Part shown: positions 34,475 through 48,000 of the stretch, piece by piece | Position numbering within the stretch: the stretch's first letter is position 1 | Layout: each line of letters begins with the position of its first letter | Assembly: GCA_023374045.1 (NCBI GenBank) | Contig: CM041783.1 | Coordinates: forward strand, 94,275,298-94,339,297 | Origin: Limonium bicolor | Taxonomy: Eukaryota; Streptophyta; Magnoliopsida; Caryophyllales; Plumbaginaceae | Length of the DNA stretch: 64,000 nt | Reading direction: 5' to 3' | Program-made: the position numbers and the translations under genes | Notes under the pieces: generated by a model | What the model was told of the DNA's origin: nothing | The model's database searches: none | Seen by the model: the letters and a program-made list of their open reading frames with translations, nothing else

Positions 34475-36680
34475 AGTAGACCTTGTAGCCCCCTACTAAT
34501 AGCAACTAGTACACCAAGCTAGGGCTGTCCAAGGCGGGGTCCGGTGGGGTCCCGGACCCCATAGCTTTTTTTATAAAAAACAATAATTTTTTAAAGTATA
34601 GTTTTAAGAAAATAAAATTGAGTAAGATACTAAAAGTTGATAATAATTTAGTAGTAGGGACATGTTCCTATATGTTAGGTTGTAAGTTCAATTATTGTCG
34701 ATGTTTTTTTAGGTTTTTAATGTTATGAAAAAAAATTACTCATTTGATCCAATGTTAAAGTCTAGCCATGTTTATCTATTTAAAAAACGAGTCTAATTTA
34801 GAGATACTACCTACTTATTTGAAATTTGAATATTACCTTCAAATTTAATATATATATAAATATATATATATTAATGTTGAAAAAATTTATGACACCATAT
34901 TTATATGTTACATTTAAATTTAATATATGTTAATGTCAAAAAAATTTTGGACCCCATAAGATTTATTGTCTGGGTCCGCCACGGACACCAAGAGCCTTCT
35001 TTTCTTTCTTTTCTTATACACGTAACTAGTACAAATAGTTCTTGGAACTATAAGAAAGAAAGAAAGAAAAAATCTGCACACTCACATGATTTAGAACAAT
35101 TTGTAAATAAAAACCAAATAAGATATAGGAAGTAATCATTGCTTTTTTAGATGTTAATATAAAATGAATAAATAGTGGACTAGATTTCTCAAATCATGGA
35201 CTCTCTTGCTTTTAGTATTTTCTTTTCACATAAGATTCAACAGATTCTTTTCACATAAGCTTCAACAGAGTAGAGAGAAAGTGAAGCAGCAATTGGGGTG
35301 GTCTCTGCATCTTCTTCTTCCTCGTTTCTTCTGCTGTCGAGCAAGAGTGGAAAGGTAACATCTTCATCTATATTTTTACTTTTTTATTTATTTTCTTAAT
35401 ATGATAATGCTTATAGTAATGTATTTGGGTTGGGGTAAAAACATCAAACTTAAAAGCATTAATTAAGTTCTACACAGCTTTATTCTTCATAAATATTTTT
35501 ACTTATACAACCAAACTTCATACTTGTTAATTAATTCATTATTCATATTGTCAAGTTAATTATTTGCAGAAAATTAAGTACAAACAATCATCTTAGATAA
35601 ATAAATATATCAACTATCTTATGTATTATCTTCTTGATAAAGTTTTCAATTGATGTCTAAAGTTTGTAGAAATTGACAAATTGTAGTTCAAGTCCTACCA
35701 AAATTAAGAGTGTGCCTTCTTCATATAATTTGAGGAGTTGAAATTTTGAATAATATGTTAATCCATTATTGGGTTTAGTTTTGACAAGTGAAAAATATAT
35801 TGTAAGAGATTTTTTTATTAGAGAAAATTTGAGCTTTAAAATTTCAACTAAGGATTGATTAAAGTATGGGAAATCTTGTAATTTTGAAAGAAAATCGGAG
35901 GCATTGTTTCCTTATCCGAATTAGTTGTTTAACTTGTTTCTATTTTCAGTTTGACTATCTAACTAACATCATTTTATCTAATTTCCAGATTGAATATGGT
36001 CAAAGTAAGAACAATTGATTCATTCTTCAAATCAGGGGGAAATAGTAGCACTGATGAGCCACCGCAGCATAGTAATGAGCTAGTAGAAGCTCCTAGTTCT
36101 ATTAACAATCATTCTCTTGAAGAAGAGCCTCCTTTAAAATATCCTTGACTTGAAAAGGCTAATGCGCTTGAGTCACGGATGCTCAACATGGACTACTTAA
36201 TTCGCGATCTAGGTTTGTGACCCCCAATTGCGAAGTATCCAATTCGTCAACATGATGATATTAGACGGGCATATAAAGCTTGGACCTTATCAATTTCAGA
36301 AGCATGAGTACCCTTTTAGTGGCATTGTTGGTCAAAAGCAAAGGTTCCAGACATCTTGGTTTAAGATTTTTTTTTGTTGGAGTATTCTGAGGTAAAAAAT
36401 GCAGTCTTTTGCCTTCCATGTTATCTCTTCAGCAAGAAGCCCATTGGGCGAACCGGATCCGACACATTTACAATCACAGGTTTCAAAAGCTGGAAGAAGA
36501 TGAACAAGGGAAAAAGGTTGTGCTTTTTTCAACCATGAAGGTACAACTCCTAGCTCAACAAATAATTATTCAGTGAGATGCTATAAATATTTTAAGAATC
36601 GATCTTGTCACATTGAGAATGTTATACACAAACAAACCTCTCAATAGATTGCAAGTAATAGATTGTGCTTGAAAACTTCA
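34475..36680 (+). pseudogene. hAT flank copy 2
   Basis: Second copy of the 5' part of the hAT gene, ATG at 35995-35997. It opens MVKVRTIDSFFKSGGNSS and stops after about 50 codons. It keeps the segment missing from copy 1 near 13940 and is closer to copy 3 than copy 1 is. It is cut at 36676-36687 by pol. A 9-bp GGGGTCCGG/CCGGACCCC hairpin lies near 34537-34561. Confidence 0.85.
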
Positions 36681-36690
36681 AGGCGAAGAC
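36670..36690. other. second hAT to RNase H junction
   Basis: Here GAAAACTTCA from hAT continues as AGGCGAAGACAATGG from pol. It uses the same microhomology as the first junction but switches a few bases earlier. Confidence 0.85.
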
Positions 36691-38462
36691 AATGGCTCCT
36701 AACTCTAGTCGTGAGTCGGGTAATTCTCCTCATGTTTCTTCAGCTGGCGGGAAGCATAAGCAACAACCTTGCCATGCTGCATGATACGCATCCCATTCCT
36801 TTGCCTGATGCATCACAGTACACCCTCAAATCCCTCTGTGCCCTCGGAAGAGTAAGGACGGGCGCTGAGGTCATGAGTCTTTCAGTTTCTGAAATATAGC
36901 TCGCACTCGTCTGTCCATACAAACGGTGCATCTTTCTTCATCATGTAGTCATGGGCTTGGCGACTTTCGAGAAGTCCCTTACAAATCTCCGGTAGTAACC
37001 GCTAGACCAAGAAGCTCCTAATGTCGGTAACAGTCTTGGGTCTAGGCCATGATCGTACAGCTTCTACTTTAGAAGGGTCAACCGAGATACCTGCGCTCGA
37101 GATGACATGTCCAAGGAATGATACCTGATCAGCCAAAACTCGCATTTGGAGAACTTGCATACAGCTGGTTCTCGCGCATGTCTCAAGCACTTTCTCAAGT
37201 GGGTTTCATGTTCCTCTGGTGATTTGGAATATACAAGGATGTCGTGATGAAGACCACAACCGAAGTGTCCAACTGCTCACTGAATAGACGATTCATGAGG
37301 TCCATGAATTTTGCCGGTGCGTTTGACAAACCGAATGGCATCACTGTGAATTCGTATGGCCATATCTGGTACGGAATGCCGTTTTCTTCGATGTCTTGTT
37401 CTCTTGCCTTGATTGCAATCTGATGATACCCTGAACGGAGGTCGATCTTGGAGAAGACTGAGGCTCCTTTCAACTGGTCGAATAGGTCGTCGATACGTGG
37501 TAGTGGGTATTTATTTTTGACTGTGACCGCATTCAGCTCGCGGTAGTCAATGCATAGTCGGAGGCTACCGTCCTTCTTCTTCACGACGAGAACCGGTGCT
37601 CCCCAGGGTGATACGCTCGGGCGTATAAACCCTTTGTCTAGAAGGTCTCTCAACTGTTCTTTCAATTCGGCCATCTCTGCTGGTGCCATGCGGTACGGTG
37701 CCCCTAGCAATGGGACCGGTACCTGGCAATATCAATTTCGAATTCCACTGCTCTCGGTGGTGGCATGCCGGGTAGCTCCTTAGGGAACACATCGGGATAC
37801 TCGGATACAATGGGTACTTCATCACTGAACTCTGGATCTCGCTCCAGGTCTTGTACATAACAAAGATACACCTCTTGGCCCTTTCTGAGCTCCCGGTACA
37901 TAGCCATGGCAGATATTAGGGTGGTCGAAGGCTCTCTCGGTCTCTGGCGGTAAGATACGGTAACCCCAGAAGGACTCTTGAGTAGCAGACGATGCTCGGC
38001 GCAGAGGATTCTACCCTTGTGCCGCTCCAACCAATTCATCCCAATGATTACGTCGAATCCCAATCCATTGAATTCGATGAAGGAAAGGGGAAACGATTCG
38101 CCTTTGATTTGGATTGTGGCTGATTGATAGTATTTGATGCACTTTACTCGCTCCTTCGATGGGAGAGTAACCATGAAGTTCGGTAGCTCATCCGCATCTA
38201 GCTTCAACCTCTTCACAAAGGATGGTGATACGAAAGTGTGAGAGGCGCCGGAGTCGAATAGCACATTGGCATCAATGCCATTTACTGGGAAGGTTCCCGT
38301 TAGAATGGTGCCGCTTCTGCCGGCTTGTGCTTCGGTGAGGATGCTCAGGTTACCTTCGGTACCGAGTCCACAACCTATTGGATTCACAATTGGATAAGTA
38401 TTGATGGTGGACACAAGTGGAATTAAATCAACACTGCTCTTTATTGATAAACCAACCATCAT
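36681..38462 (-). pseudogene. pol: E4 truncated pol
   Basis: Protease, RT and the start of RNase H, cut at the same place as E2. Protease and the pre-RT region are open from ATG 38462 to about 37735, where two bases are missing. RT with [16 protein letters not shown] is open 37710-37195 with a short insertion near 37400. From about 36780 to 37360 there is a single-base deletion every 40-50 bp, so the frame is lost and the FIDD box is broken. Integrase is absent. Confidence 0.9.
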
Positions 38463-38514
38463 ACATACCGTGTCTCTAATACACGTTACTAAAAGGTTAC
38501 ATGATACTAGGAAT

Positions 38515-39287
38515 TTAATATTTTCTAAAGGTAAGGTTCAGGCGTCCTGGTTTCATGTGTGTGGCATTGATTATTGCCGGCGGTGCCGTATTCAACTTGA
38601 TCTTGTTGATCCCGTGATACAGCATCCTAGAGTTCCCACCCATGATTAGGACATCTCCTGATCTCAATACCAATTTCTGTGCGAGGTCCACACGCTTCTG
38701 CTCGCTATACAGGAATACGGCGTCATCACCAATGGACCAAGACACTACGGGCACTCCTTGTTCAAGAGATTCCGCTGTCTCGTCCTTGTCTTGGTGTAAC
38801 CCAAGTCGTCCTTCTTTTCATAGAAGTTGACGATACAAAGATCCGCTTCAAGTGCGGGGATCGGTTCAGGTTCACATTGTTGTGCAAGTTCTACTGCTTG
38901 TGTGATGAGGGTCTGAAACTCTGGTGGTATTGTCGGTGGCGTCGCTCCGTCTTGTGTTCGTGTCTCCTGGTATGTCTTGGTATAAGGATTCCAGTCCTTT
39001 CCCAAGCACATCATCTTCATGCTTCATCTTCGCTCCACCGGGGAATTCGGGTGTGTAAAATCCACCTTGACCCGTTCCTAGCTCGTTGCATCGTCGGATG
39101 ATTGAGATTTGTGCGTCGGGTGTCAGGTATCCCTTTAATAAAATCATACCTGGTCGGATGACCTGACACTGTTTGTTGGTGTAGTGTGTCGTGGTTGGTG
39201 ATGTCGATCTCTTCTTGATTGAAGGTTACCGGTATCGGGTAACAGATACTAAAGTTCCTATGGTTACAATTTCATCTACGGTGAGTA
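38515..39287 (-). pseudogene. E4 AlkB-like ORF
   Basis: Same extent as in the other copies. C-terminal part open ([30 protein letters not shown], stop at 38515). One base is missing near 38817 (next to LHQDKDE) and one extra base lies near 39020. A short GTGT insertion near 39184-39190 affects the N-terminal part. Confidence 0.87.
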
Positions 39288-39408
39288 CTAGTTTCAACTA
39301 CTTCATTTCATGCTTAGCGTACATTCATTTATTTACTCATGCATTCACTCATACAGTTACTCTACTACTAGGCATGCTATTTCAAGGATTAAAGGTTTAG
39401 GTGATTAC

Positions 39409-40895
39409 CTTGGCCGGATTTCGAACCGGGCCCATCGCGGTCAATCACATGCAGAACAGGCTGCCTCGAGGTGCGCCTCTCTGAGGGCCCCGGGATCCCT
39501 GTCCCTGAGGTGCCTGCTGGGCCGGTGCATCGCCGATGCCACCTCCTTGCCCTCTCTCTGCTTGTAGTTCTGGAAGGTACCCTCTCGGCTTTCCACTCTC
39601 TGGGCACTTGTTAGCTGTGTGTCCCAGCTTCTGGCAGTTGTAGCATTTGATCTCCCTCCCGTAGCAGTCCTTACCAGGATGGTCCTGGTTGCACTTTCTG
39701 CACACATAGGTGCGGCCGTCGGAGAAGGTTTTGGCGGCTCCGGAGCTAGAACCTGAGGTTAGAGGGTCAGCACATGTGTGCGTGGGTATACTAGAAATGA
39801 TGCTTATACGATACTTATGCGAGTACGAATTGGATTAGGAATTTACCCTTTGGTGGGTGATCTCAGTGGCTTAGCTGCCACCGGTGCAGAATAACCAAGC
39901 TGAAGTAACTCAGATGGTTTGCCCTGCTCAGCATGGGCACTGCTCTCACCCTGGGATTTCTTGTGGGATTGCTGAAAGAAATTCCCCTTTTTCTTTTTCC
40001 AGCTCTTCCCCTGGTTCTGCTCCTCAGTGCTGGTATTTTTTTGTTAGCTTTGCGCTTCAGCGCGGTCTCTTCATCCCTTAACTGGCAAGTGATCTCAACG
40101 CGAGAAGCCGCGTGATAACACTCCTGAAATTTCAGGTATTAGCCGGGATTCTCATTTAAGGAGGAATAAAGAAGATCAAAGAATTCAAGGAATTTAAGGA
40201 ATTGAAATGATACTAAGGGTTAACCGTTATTTACCTGAAGGGAGGTAAACCTGGTATAGCCCATACCGTACCGAAGGCGATGGCTCAGACCGCCATAGAA
40301 GCGATCGACCAACACCTGGCCGGTGTATCCTAGATCGGGAGGAGACGGAGAATGGAGGTGAAGGTGCGGTAGTACTCATCCACAGACATCTTGTCTGTCA
40401 TCTTTAAGGCGTCCAGCTCTAGCCTTTTCTTTGTTTTGACATGTTCGGGGTAGTATTTGGAACGGAGGAGTGATGCGAAGGAATCCCAATCAATGTGGGG
40501 TCGCTGACATGCTCGTGCTTCACCAGCTTCCACCAGTCCATGGCTGCATCCTTCAGATAGTAGCTGCAACTCTGACTCGAACTCCAGCAGGAGCTTCGAG
40601 TGTTTCGAAGGCCGTCTCCATCTCGGAGATGTAGGCCTCGAGCTTAGCCGGATCACTCTCGCCCCTAAAGCAAGGAGGGCGGAGCTCCGCTACAGCTTTT
40701 ACCCAGTTTGCTTCTCTGGGTGGTGGGGGAGGCTGGCCCCGCTTGAGTTTGTTGGGTTTGTTGGGATTGTTGTACAGCTTGTATTACTTGAGGTAGCATC
40801 TGCGCTACCGTGGCGGCGACGATCTCAGCTATCGTCTGCGCGCCGGGTCCGTCACTGCCCCCTCCTCTGGGGCGACCTGGACCTCTGCCTGACAT
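39409..40895 (-). pseudogene. gag: E4 gag
   Basis: Exon 1 40895-40235, exon 2 40123-39847, exon 3 39752-39409. Start MSGRGPGRPRGGG; frame broken near 40731 (bases missing in the Pro-rich stretch), near 40562 and near 40491. Zinc knuckles intact. Same intron-like segments as in the other copies. Confidence 0.86.
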
Positions 40896-40964
40896 CTGAA
40901 TATTTAACAGTTACATTAGGCTTGCAAGATATGACTCAAAGGTCTTGGAATTTAAGCAAGGTAT

Positions 40965-41114
40965 CGTTCATAAGAACGTTAGGGTATCCGTTGTTAACAA
41001 CGGTAGTTCCTAGTTAGGTTTCTAGTATCCGTCTTAAGACGGTTGAAATCCTAACTCGGTAATCTCCTATGCTCGGTACTATGGACATCAGAGCGTAACT
41101 ACGCTCTGATACCA
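40965..41114 (-). promoter_or_regulatory. E4 leader hairpins and tRNA-iMet primer site
   Basis: Four inverted repeats as in E1; primer site 41103-41114. Confidence 0.82.
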
Positions 41115-41119
41115 CTTTT

Positions 41120-44100
41120 TGTAACACCCCAACCGCTAATCCTAGCTTACCGTCTAATCGTCCTTTAATCCTACGAGTTCGCAGCGGAATTATTACATAC
41201 TTACTACGGCGGGTGAACAATGCCGCTAACCGCCCATACGGCTAGCTAGGCTACTAATACTTACAGTCACGGTCTGATGAACATAACGTACCGAGCTACC
41301 AAATTACTTACCAAAATACCATATACCAAATACTTACATCCTGGATCACCGAGTATTTAAAGTGTATTCAATTACAACCTTTCAAGCTTACCAAAAGAAT
41401 GAGTTTCTAAAGCTACTCATCTATACCAATGCTCCTTTCCCAATATCCAAAAAGGTGTACCCCATGGTACACCGGCTACTCAAAACTACAGCCATGTACT
41501 ACTCAGTACACCCATCATAATTCATTGTTTACAATCAAAAAGAAGATAAAGAAATAGAGCTATGTCCTCATCATCCATCAATCTCGAGTACCTGCGTGTA
41601 GTAAAAATGGTGCCCCAAGGGGCTCAGCAAACGCTGCATATGGACTCCGCATATACCGCGTGCTAGCTAGGGCACGCCGACTATTTGACGTCCACTAAAC
41701 ATGCCATTTATTTATTGCATACATACATGCTTTTCATACAATTACATGCTCATACAATTCATTACATAATCAAGGCAACAATGTAGTAGCATACAACTTA
41801 CTTACCTTCACAAGGTTAGCCAAATTATGCATCCGGGTTAATCGGAATGCTTTACTCTTTTACTCATTACTTACTTCTACTTGCATACAATTACTTACTT
41901 TCAATTACTTTACTTACTCATTCTTACTTACTTACTTATACTCAAGTTAAGTCGTCGGGACCTCCGGCCTTGGGGACTACACCGTCCCACATCCGGGATT
42001 TACTTGACTCACCAATCCGGGATGCTACCCACTTAAGGGATTTGGGCCGCGGACCAGTTTAAGAGTCAGGAATTGGAGCCAACCTCTCGTGACTCCGCAT
42101 CCTCACGCGTGGCCGAAACTATATCGGACTTCTACTCATTCCAATTTAATTACCATTTTAAGTTAGGATGGTTAGCTTGTTAGGAATAAGTTAGAAGTCC
42201 AAACACAATAAATAACGGTCACGGAACAATACAACATACATACACATTCATTATCATCCATACATTTCATGAATTATACAAACTAAGATTTAAGAAGAAT
42301 ATTCACAACATACAACACTACATATTCACAAGTATGCATATTAACTCCGATTCGTGCATTTATCTTATTTGGTGATCAATTAGCACACAACACACAAATC
42401 AGAGTAACCAAGATAGCATACGGGGCATGAGGAATCCATACCGTTCACCGTTGTACGTATTCCAAACGTCCTTCGATGTCACAAATCAAGTCCTATTACA
42501 TACATACAATCGAATGATTAATCTAACTATCATTACTTAACTCATACTTACTATGTTCTTATACTTCTTATACTTACACATTACTTACTCATTTTTCATT
42601 ACTTAAGTTTTATTTTCTTACTTAAGGTTTGCATGCTTACACATTACATATACATATATGTATGGGTATACATATACATATATATATACAATTATAATTT
42701 AAATTAAAATAATTTTTTTTTTTTGTCAGGATTGGGCCGTCCGACCCACCGTCCGACCCAAGCCCTGGGTCGGACCATTCCAGTAAGATTCGGTTCAGAA
42801 AATTACCCTGTCCGACCCAGCACTATTCCGTCCGACCCAAACCCTCTGGGTCGGACCGTTCCAGAAGTTTTGGTCTCGAGTCTCAGCTCCGTCCGACCCA
42901 GGTCCGACTCACCGTCTGGGTCGGACGAAGTCAGAAACTTCGACTACTATTTTTTTTGCCTGTCCGACCCACGTCCGATCCACGGCCCTGGGTCGGACCA
43001 TTACAGAATGTTTGATTTCGAGATTTAAGCCATGTCCGACCCACGTCCGACTCACGGCTCTGGGTCGGACCGTTACAGAATGTTTCCTAGCCATGTCCGA
43101 CCCACGTCCGACTCACGGCTCTGGGTCGGACCATTCCAGAAGGTTTTATTTTCGTTTCTTAAGGCCCGTCCGACCCACGTCCGACTCACCGTCTGGGTCG
43201 GACGGTTCCAGAACCTTGTTACAGTTTTTATTTTTCTTTCCCAATTTCACCCATTGCTTCCCCAATCTTCCTACATACATCCTAACATGTTTTTACACTT
43301 TAAACACCCTAGATCATGCTAATTCACTTCCTAATTCATCGCAACTCTATACTAACTTATATACACATCCTCTTAATTTCAACTCAACACTTAACAGTTT
43401 TCTTCCCTAGTGTCTTTTGTACAGATTTTAACTCTAACACTCTCCATCTACAACTCCCTCTTCTAATGTCATTGCTAACACCACTAATACATTACAACTA
43501 CATTAACTATCTCTCCCCATGTTCCCTCTATTTATCTATCTCAAAATCTGTTACAACTACATTATTCACCTAGTTTAAAATTCACTAAGTGTTATAATCC
43601 TAGATAAATTTTGACATAACCTCCCCTATATTTTATACTCTCACCACATTGTTTTACTCACATCTATACTGTCTCACCTGTTTTCAACATCAATACACAA
43701 GCTCCCATATACAATACCAATACTAACAACACTAAACAACTACAAAATTTCCTGCACACAAACACTAATCCCCAATCTGTTTTGTAACAGTTTTACATGT
43801 CTTTTAAAGCTTCAAAATACTTGTATTCTCACACACATTATACTACTAATGCATTACCATTTTTCAATACCAATTTTCATTCCTAAAAATCTGTTACATA
43901 CACAATTACAAGACTACACAAAGGTGAGTATTCCTTACCTTGTTTTGCTTCTAGTTTCTTTCTTCTTCTTTCTTCCTCCTTCCTTCTCTACCGGTTTTAG
44001 TAACTCAATCCTCTAACACTACAATCATTCATATACACCACTCAATATTTAAAACTAGCCCTAACCATTAATCAAGTTCTAATGCACATTCTAGGGTTTA

Positions 44101-45077
44101 GAATTTATATTACCTTGCAAGGGTTCAAATGGAGCATGGAGTGGCTCAAGAACAATATTTCCAACTCCACCAACAAGCCAAAATCGGCTAGAACAAGAGG
44201 AAGAACAAGGGTTTAGGTTATGAATCTCGTTTTGCCCATAAGGGCTAGAAAAAGATGGAGTTTTCGAAATATTTTTACCTTAGAAGAACAAGGAGAAGGA
44301 GGGCCTTCTAATGGTGGTGTTGAGACTCCAAATGGGGTATACCCTCAAAATCGAAAATGCTTGTTTTTGGATTTTGGAAAGATGAAAATGTAGCTCTTGA
44401 GGATAGGATTCCAATGGTGGTATTTTTATAATTTTTGGATGAGTATTGAGGGAGTTACAAAGGAGAGAAGTAGAGGTTTTGTGGGTTCCCTTCTTTCACC
44501 ATGGAAATCGGTGGAGGTTGAAGAAGAAGAGGAAAAGAGAGTGGGGGGCTGCTGCTTCACGTGAGGGAGAATAGGGAATGGAGGAGGAGAGAATAAAGTG
44601 AGGGTGGGGGTTTCTTTATTGTTTTTGTTTGTTTGTAAATAGAGAGGAATTAGTGAGTGAGAGGGGGAATAGGGGGCCGGCTGGCACCACCCACACACAC
44701 ACACAATTCACTTTTATTTTAAAAGTGGACACATAAGTTTCAGTTATTTATATTTCTACCCCACAACTTCCCGTTTTTGACAGTTTTTACTAATTTCTCG
44801 TTTTCTTGATTTTTATTGGTTCTAAAGCCTCACTAATATTTATTAATGATTATTTAGTTATACTAAAATTGTTACGAGTCTATTTGACCCCGCTTAAAGA
44901 CAAACGTTTTTTCCCCGGTTACCTCGAAAAACGTGCTTTAGGTTCGGTAATGTTCTTAAACCGTTTTAAAGATCCGTTTTCTTCGGGATTTGTTCCCTTA
45001 TGGTTATTTACACTTATTAAGCTTCTAAATTATTTATTAGCCTAATTAATCACTATTTTTAATTACAGGGTATTTCA
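41120..45077 (-). repeat. LTR5 (complete)
   Basis: 3958 bp, 5' LTR of E4, right end CAGGGTATTTCA against the hAT flank. TATA-like box at 44745-44752. This is the last chromovirus LTR of the array. Confidence 0.95.
42739..43215. repeat. LTR5 hairpin array
   Basis: Same seven-unit array as in LTR1-LTR4. Confidence 0.92.
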
Positions 45078-48000
45078 AGTAGACCTTGTAGCCCCCTACT
45101 AATAGCAACTAGTACACCAAGCTAGGGCTGTCCAAGGCGGGGTCCGGTGGGGTCCCGGACCCCATAGCTTTTTTATAAAAAACAATAATTTTTTAAAGTA
45201 TAGTTTTTAAGAAAATAAAATTGAGTAAGATACTAAAAGTTGATAATAATTTAGTAGTAGGGACATGTTCCTATATGTTAGGTTGTAAGTTCAATTATTG
45301 TCGATGTTTTTTTAGGTTTTTAATGTTATGAAAAAAAATTACTCATTTGATCCAATGTTAAAGTCTAGCCATGTTTATCTATTTAAAAAACGAGTCTAAT
45401 TTAGAGATACTACCTACTTATTTGAAATTTGAATTTACCTTCAAATTTAATATATATATAAATATATATATATTAATGTTGAAAAATTTATGACACCATA
45501 TTTATATGTTACATTTAAATTTAATATATGTTAATGTCAAAAAATTTTGGACCCCATAAGATTTATTGTCTGGGTCCGCCACGGACACCAAGAGCCTTCT
45601 TTTCTTTCTTTTCTTATACACGTAACTAGTACAAATAGTTCTTGGAACTATAAGAAAGAATAAAGAAAAAATCTGCACACTCACATGATTTAGAACAATT
45701 TGTAAATAAAAACCAAATAAGATATAGAAGTAATCATTGCTTTTTTAGATGTTAATATAATGAATAAATAGTGGACTAGATTTCTCAAATCATGGACTCT
45801 CTTGCTTTTAGTATTTTCTTTTCACATAAGATTCAACAGATTCTTTTCACATAAGCTTCAACAGAGTAGAGAGAAAGTGAAGCAGCATTGGGGGGTGTCT
45901 CTGCATCTTCTTCTTCCTCGTTTCTTCTTCTGCTGTCGAGCAAGAGTGGAAAGGTAACATCTTCATCTATATTTTTACTTTTTTTTATTATTTTCTTAAT
46001 ATGATAATGCTTTATAGTAATGTATTTGGGTTGGGGTAAAAACATCAAACTTAAAAGCATTAATTAAGTTCTACACAGCTTTATTCTTCATAAATATTTT
46101 TACTTATAACACCAACTTCATACTTGTTAATTAATTCATTATTCATATTGTCAAGTTATTATTTGCAGAAAATTAAGTACAAACAATCATCTTAGATAAA
46201 TAAATATATCAACTATCTTATGTATTATCTTCTTGATAAAGTTTTCAATTGATGTCTAAAGTTTGTAGAAATTGACAAATTGTAGTTCAAGTCCTACCAA
46301 AATTAAGAGTGTGCCTTCTTCATATAATTTGAGGAGTTGAAATTTTGAATAATATGTTAATCCATTATGGGTTTAGTTTTGACAAGTGAAAAATATATTG
46401 TAAGAGATTTTTTTATTAGAGAAAATTTGAGCTTTAAAATTTCAACTAAGGATTGATTAAAGTATGGGAAATCTTGTAATTTTGAAAGAAAATCGGAGGC
46501 ATTGTTTCCTTATCCGAATTAGTTGTTTAACTTGTTTCTATTTTCAGTTTGACTATCTAACTAACATCATTTTATCTAATTTCCAGATTGAATATGGTCA
46601 AAGTAAGAACAATTGATTCATTCTTCAAATCAGGGGGAAATAGTAGCACTGATGAGCCACCGCAGCATAGTAATGAGCTAGTAGAAGCTCCTAGTTCTAT
46701 TAACAATCATTCTCTTGAAGAAGAGCCTCCTTTAAAATATCCTTGACTTGAAAAGGCTAATGCGCTTGAGTCACGGATGCTCAACATGGACTACTTAATT
46801 CGCGATCTAGGTTTGTGACCCCCAATTGCGAAGTATCCAATTCGTCAACATGATGATATTTAGACGGGCATATATAAAGCTTGGACCTTATCAATTTCAG
46901 AAGCATGAGTACCCTTTTAGTGGCATTGTTGGTCAAAAGCAAAGTTCCAGACATCTTGTTTAAGATTTTTTTTTGTTGGAGTATTCTGAGGTAAAAAATG
47001 CAGTCTTTTGCCTTCCATGTTATCTCTTCAGCAAGAAGCCCATTGGGCGAACCGGATCCGACACATTTACAATCGCAGGTTTCAAAAGCTGGAAGAAGAT
47101 GAACAAGGGAAAAGGTTGTGCTTTTTTCAACCATGAAGGTACAACTCCTAGCTCAACACATAATTATTCAGTGAGATGCTATAAATATTTTAAGAATCGA
47201 TCTTGTCACATTGAGAATGTTATACACAAACAAACCTCTCAATAGATTGCAAGTAATAGATTGTGCTTGAAAACTTCAGTTGAAGCTATCAAGTGGCTTA
47301 CATTCCAGGCATGTGCATTTAGAGGACACGATGAGACATCTAATACCAAAATCAAGGGAATTTCCTTGAATTGCTTAAATTGCTAGCATTTTACAACAAG
47401 GATGTTAGAGTTGTGGTGTTAGGAAATGCACCTCAAAATGCAAAATATACATCACCAGATGTTCAAAGGAAAGTTTACATGTTTTTTCTCTAAGTGTGCA
47501 AGAAGCCATTCGTGATGAAACTGGTGACTCAAAGTTTTGTTTGATAGTGGATGAGGCTTGAGATGAATCCAAAAAAGAACAAATGGCCATTGTTATCAGG
47601 TTTGTTGATTGTCATGGATATGTGAAAGAGATATTTTTGGATTAGATTCACGTGAAAGATACAGCTGCATCAACTTTGAAGCAAGAGATATCTTCTTGTT
47701 TATTATATCATAAACTTGATGTTCAGAACATCCACGGTCAGGGTATGATGGAGCTAGTAATATGCGTGGAGAATGGAATGGGTTGCATGCCTTGTTTTAA
47801 AAGGAATATCCTTATGCCTATTACGTGCATTGCTTTGCCCATTAGTTTGCAATTGGCTCTAGATGCTGCATCTAAAGATGCGAATGAGGTGTATAGTTTT
47901 TTTATGAATTTAAACTTTATTGTGAATGTCATTGGCTCTTCTTGCAAGCGTAGTGATTAACTACAAGTAGCTCAACTTGCTGAAATTTCTTATCTAGCTG

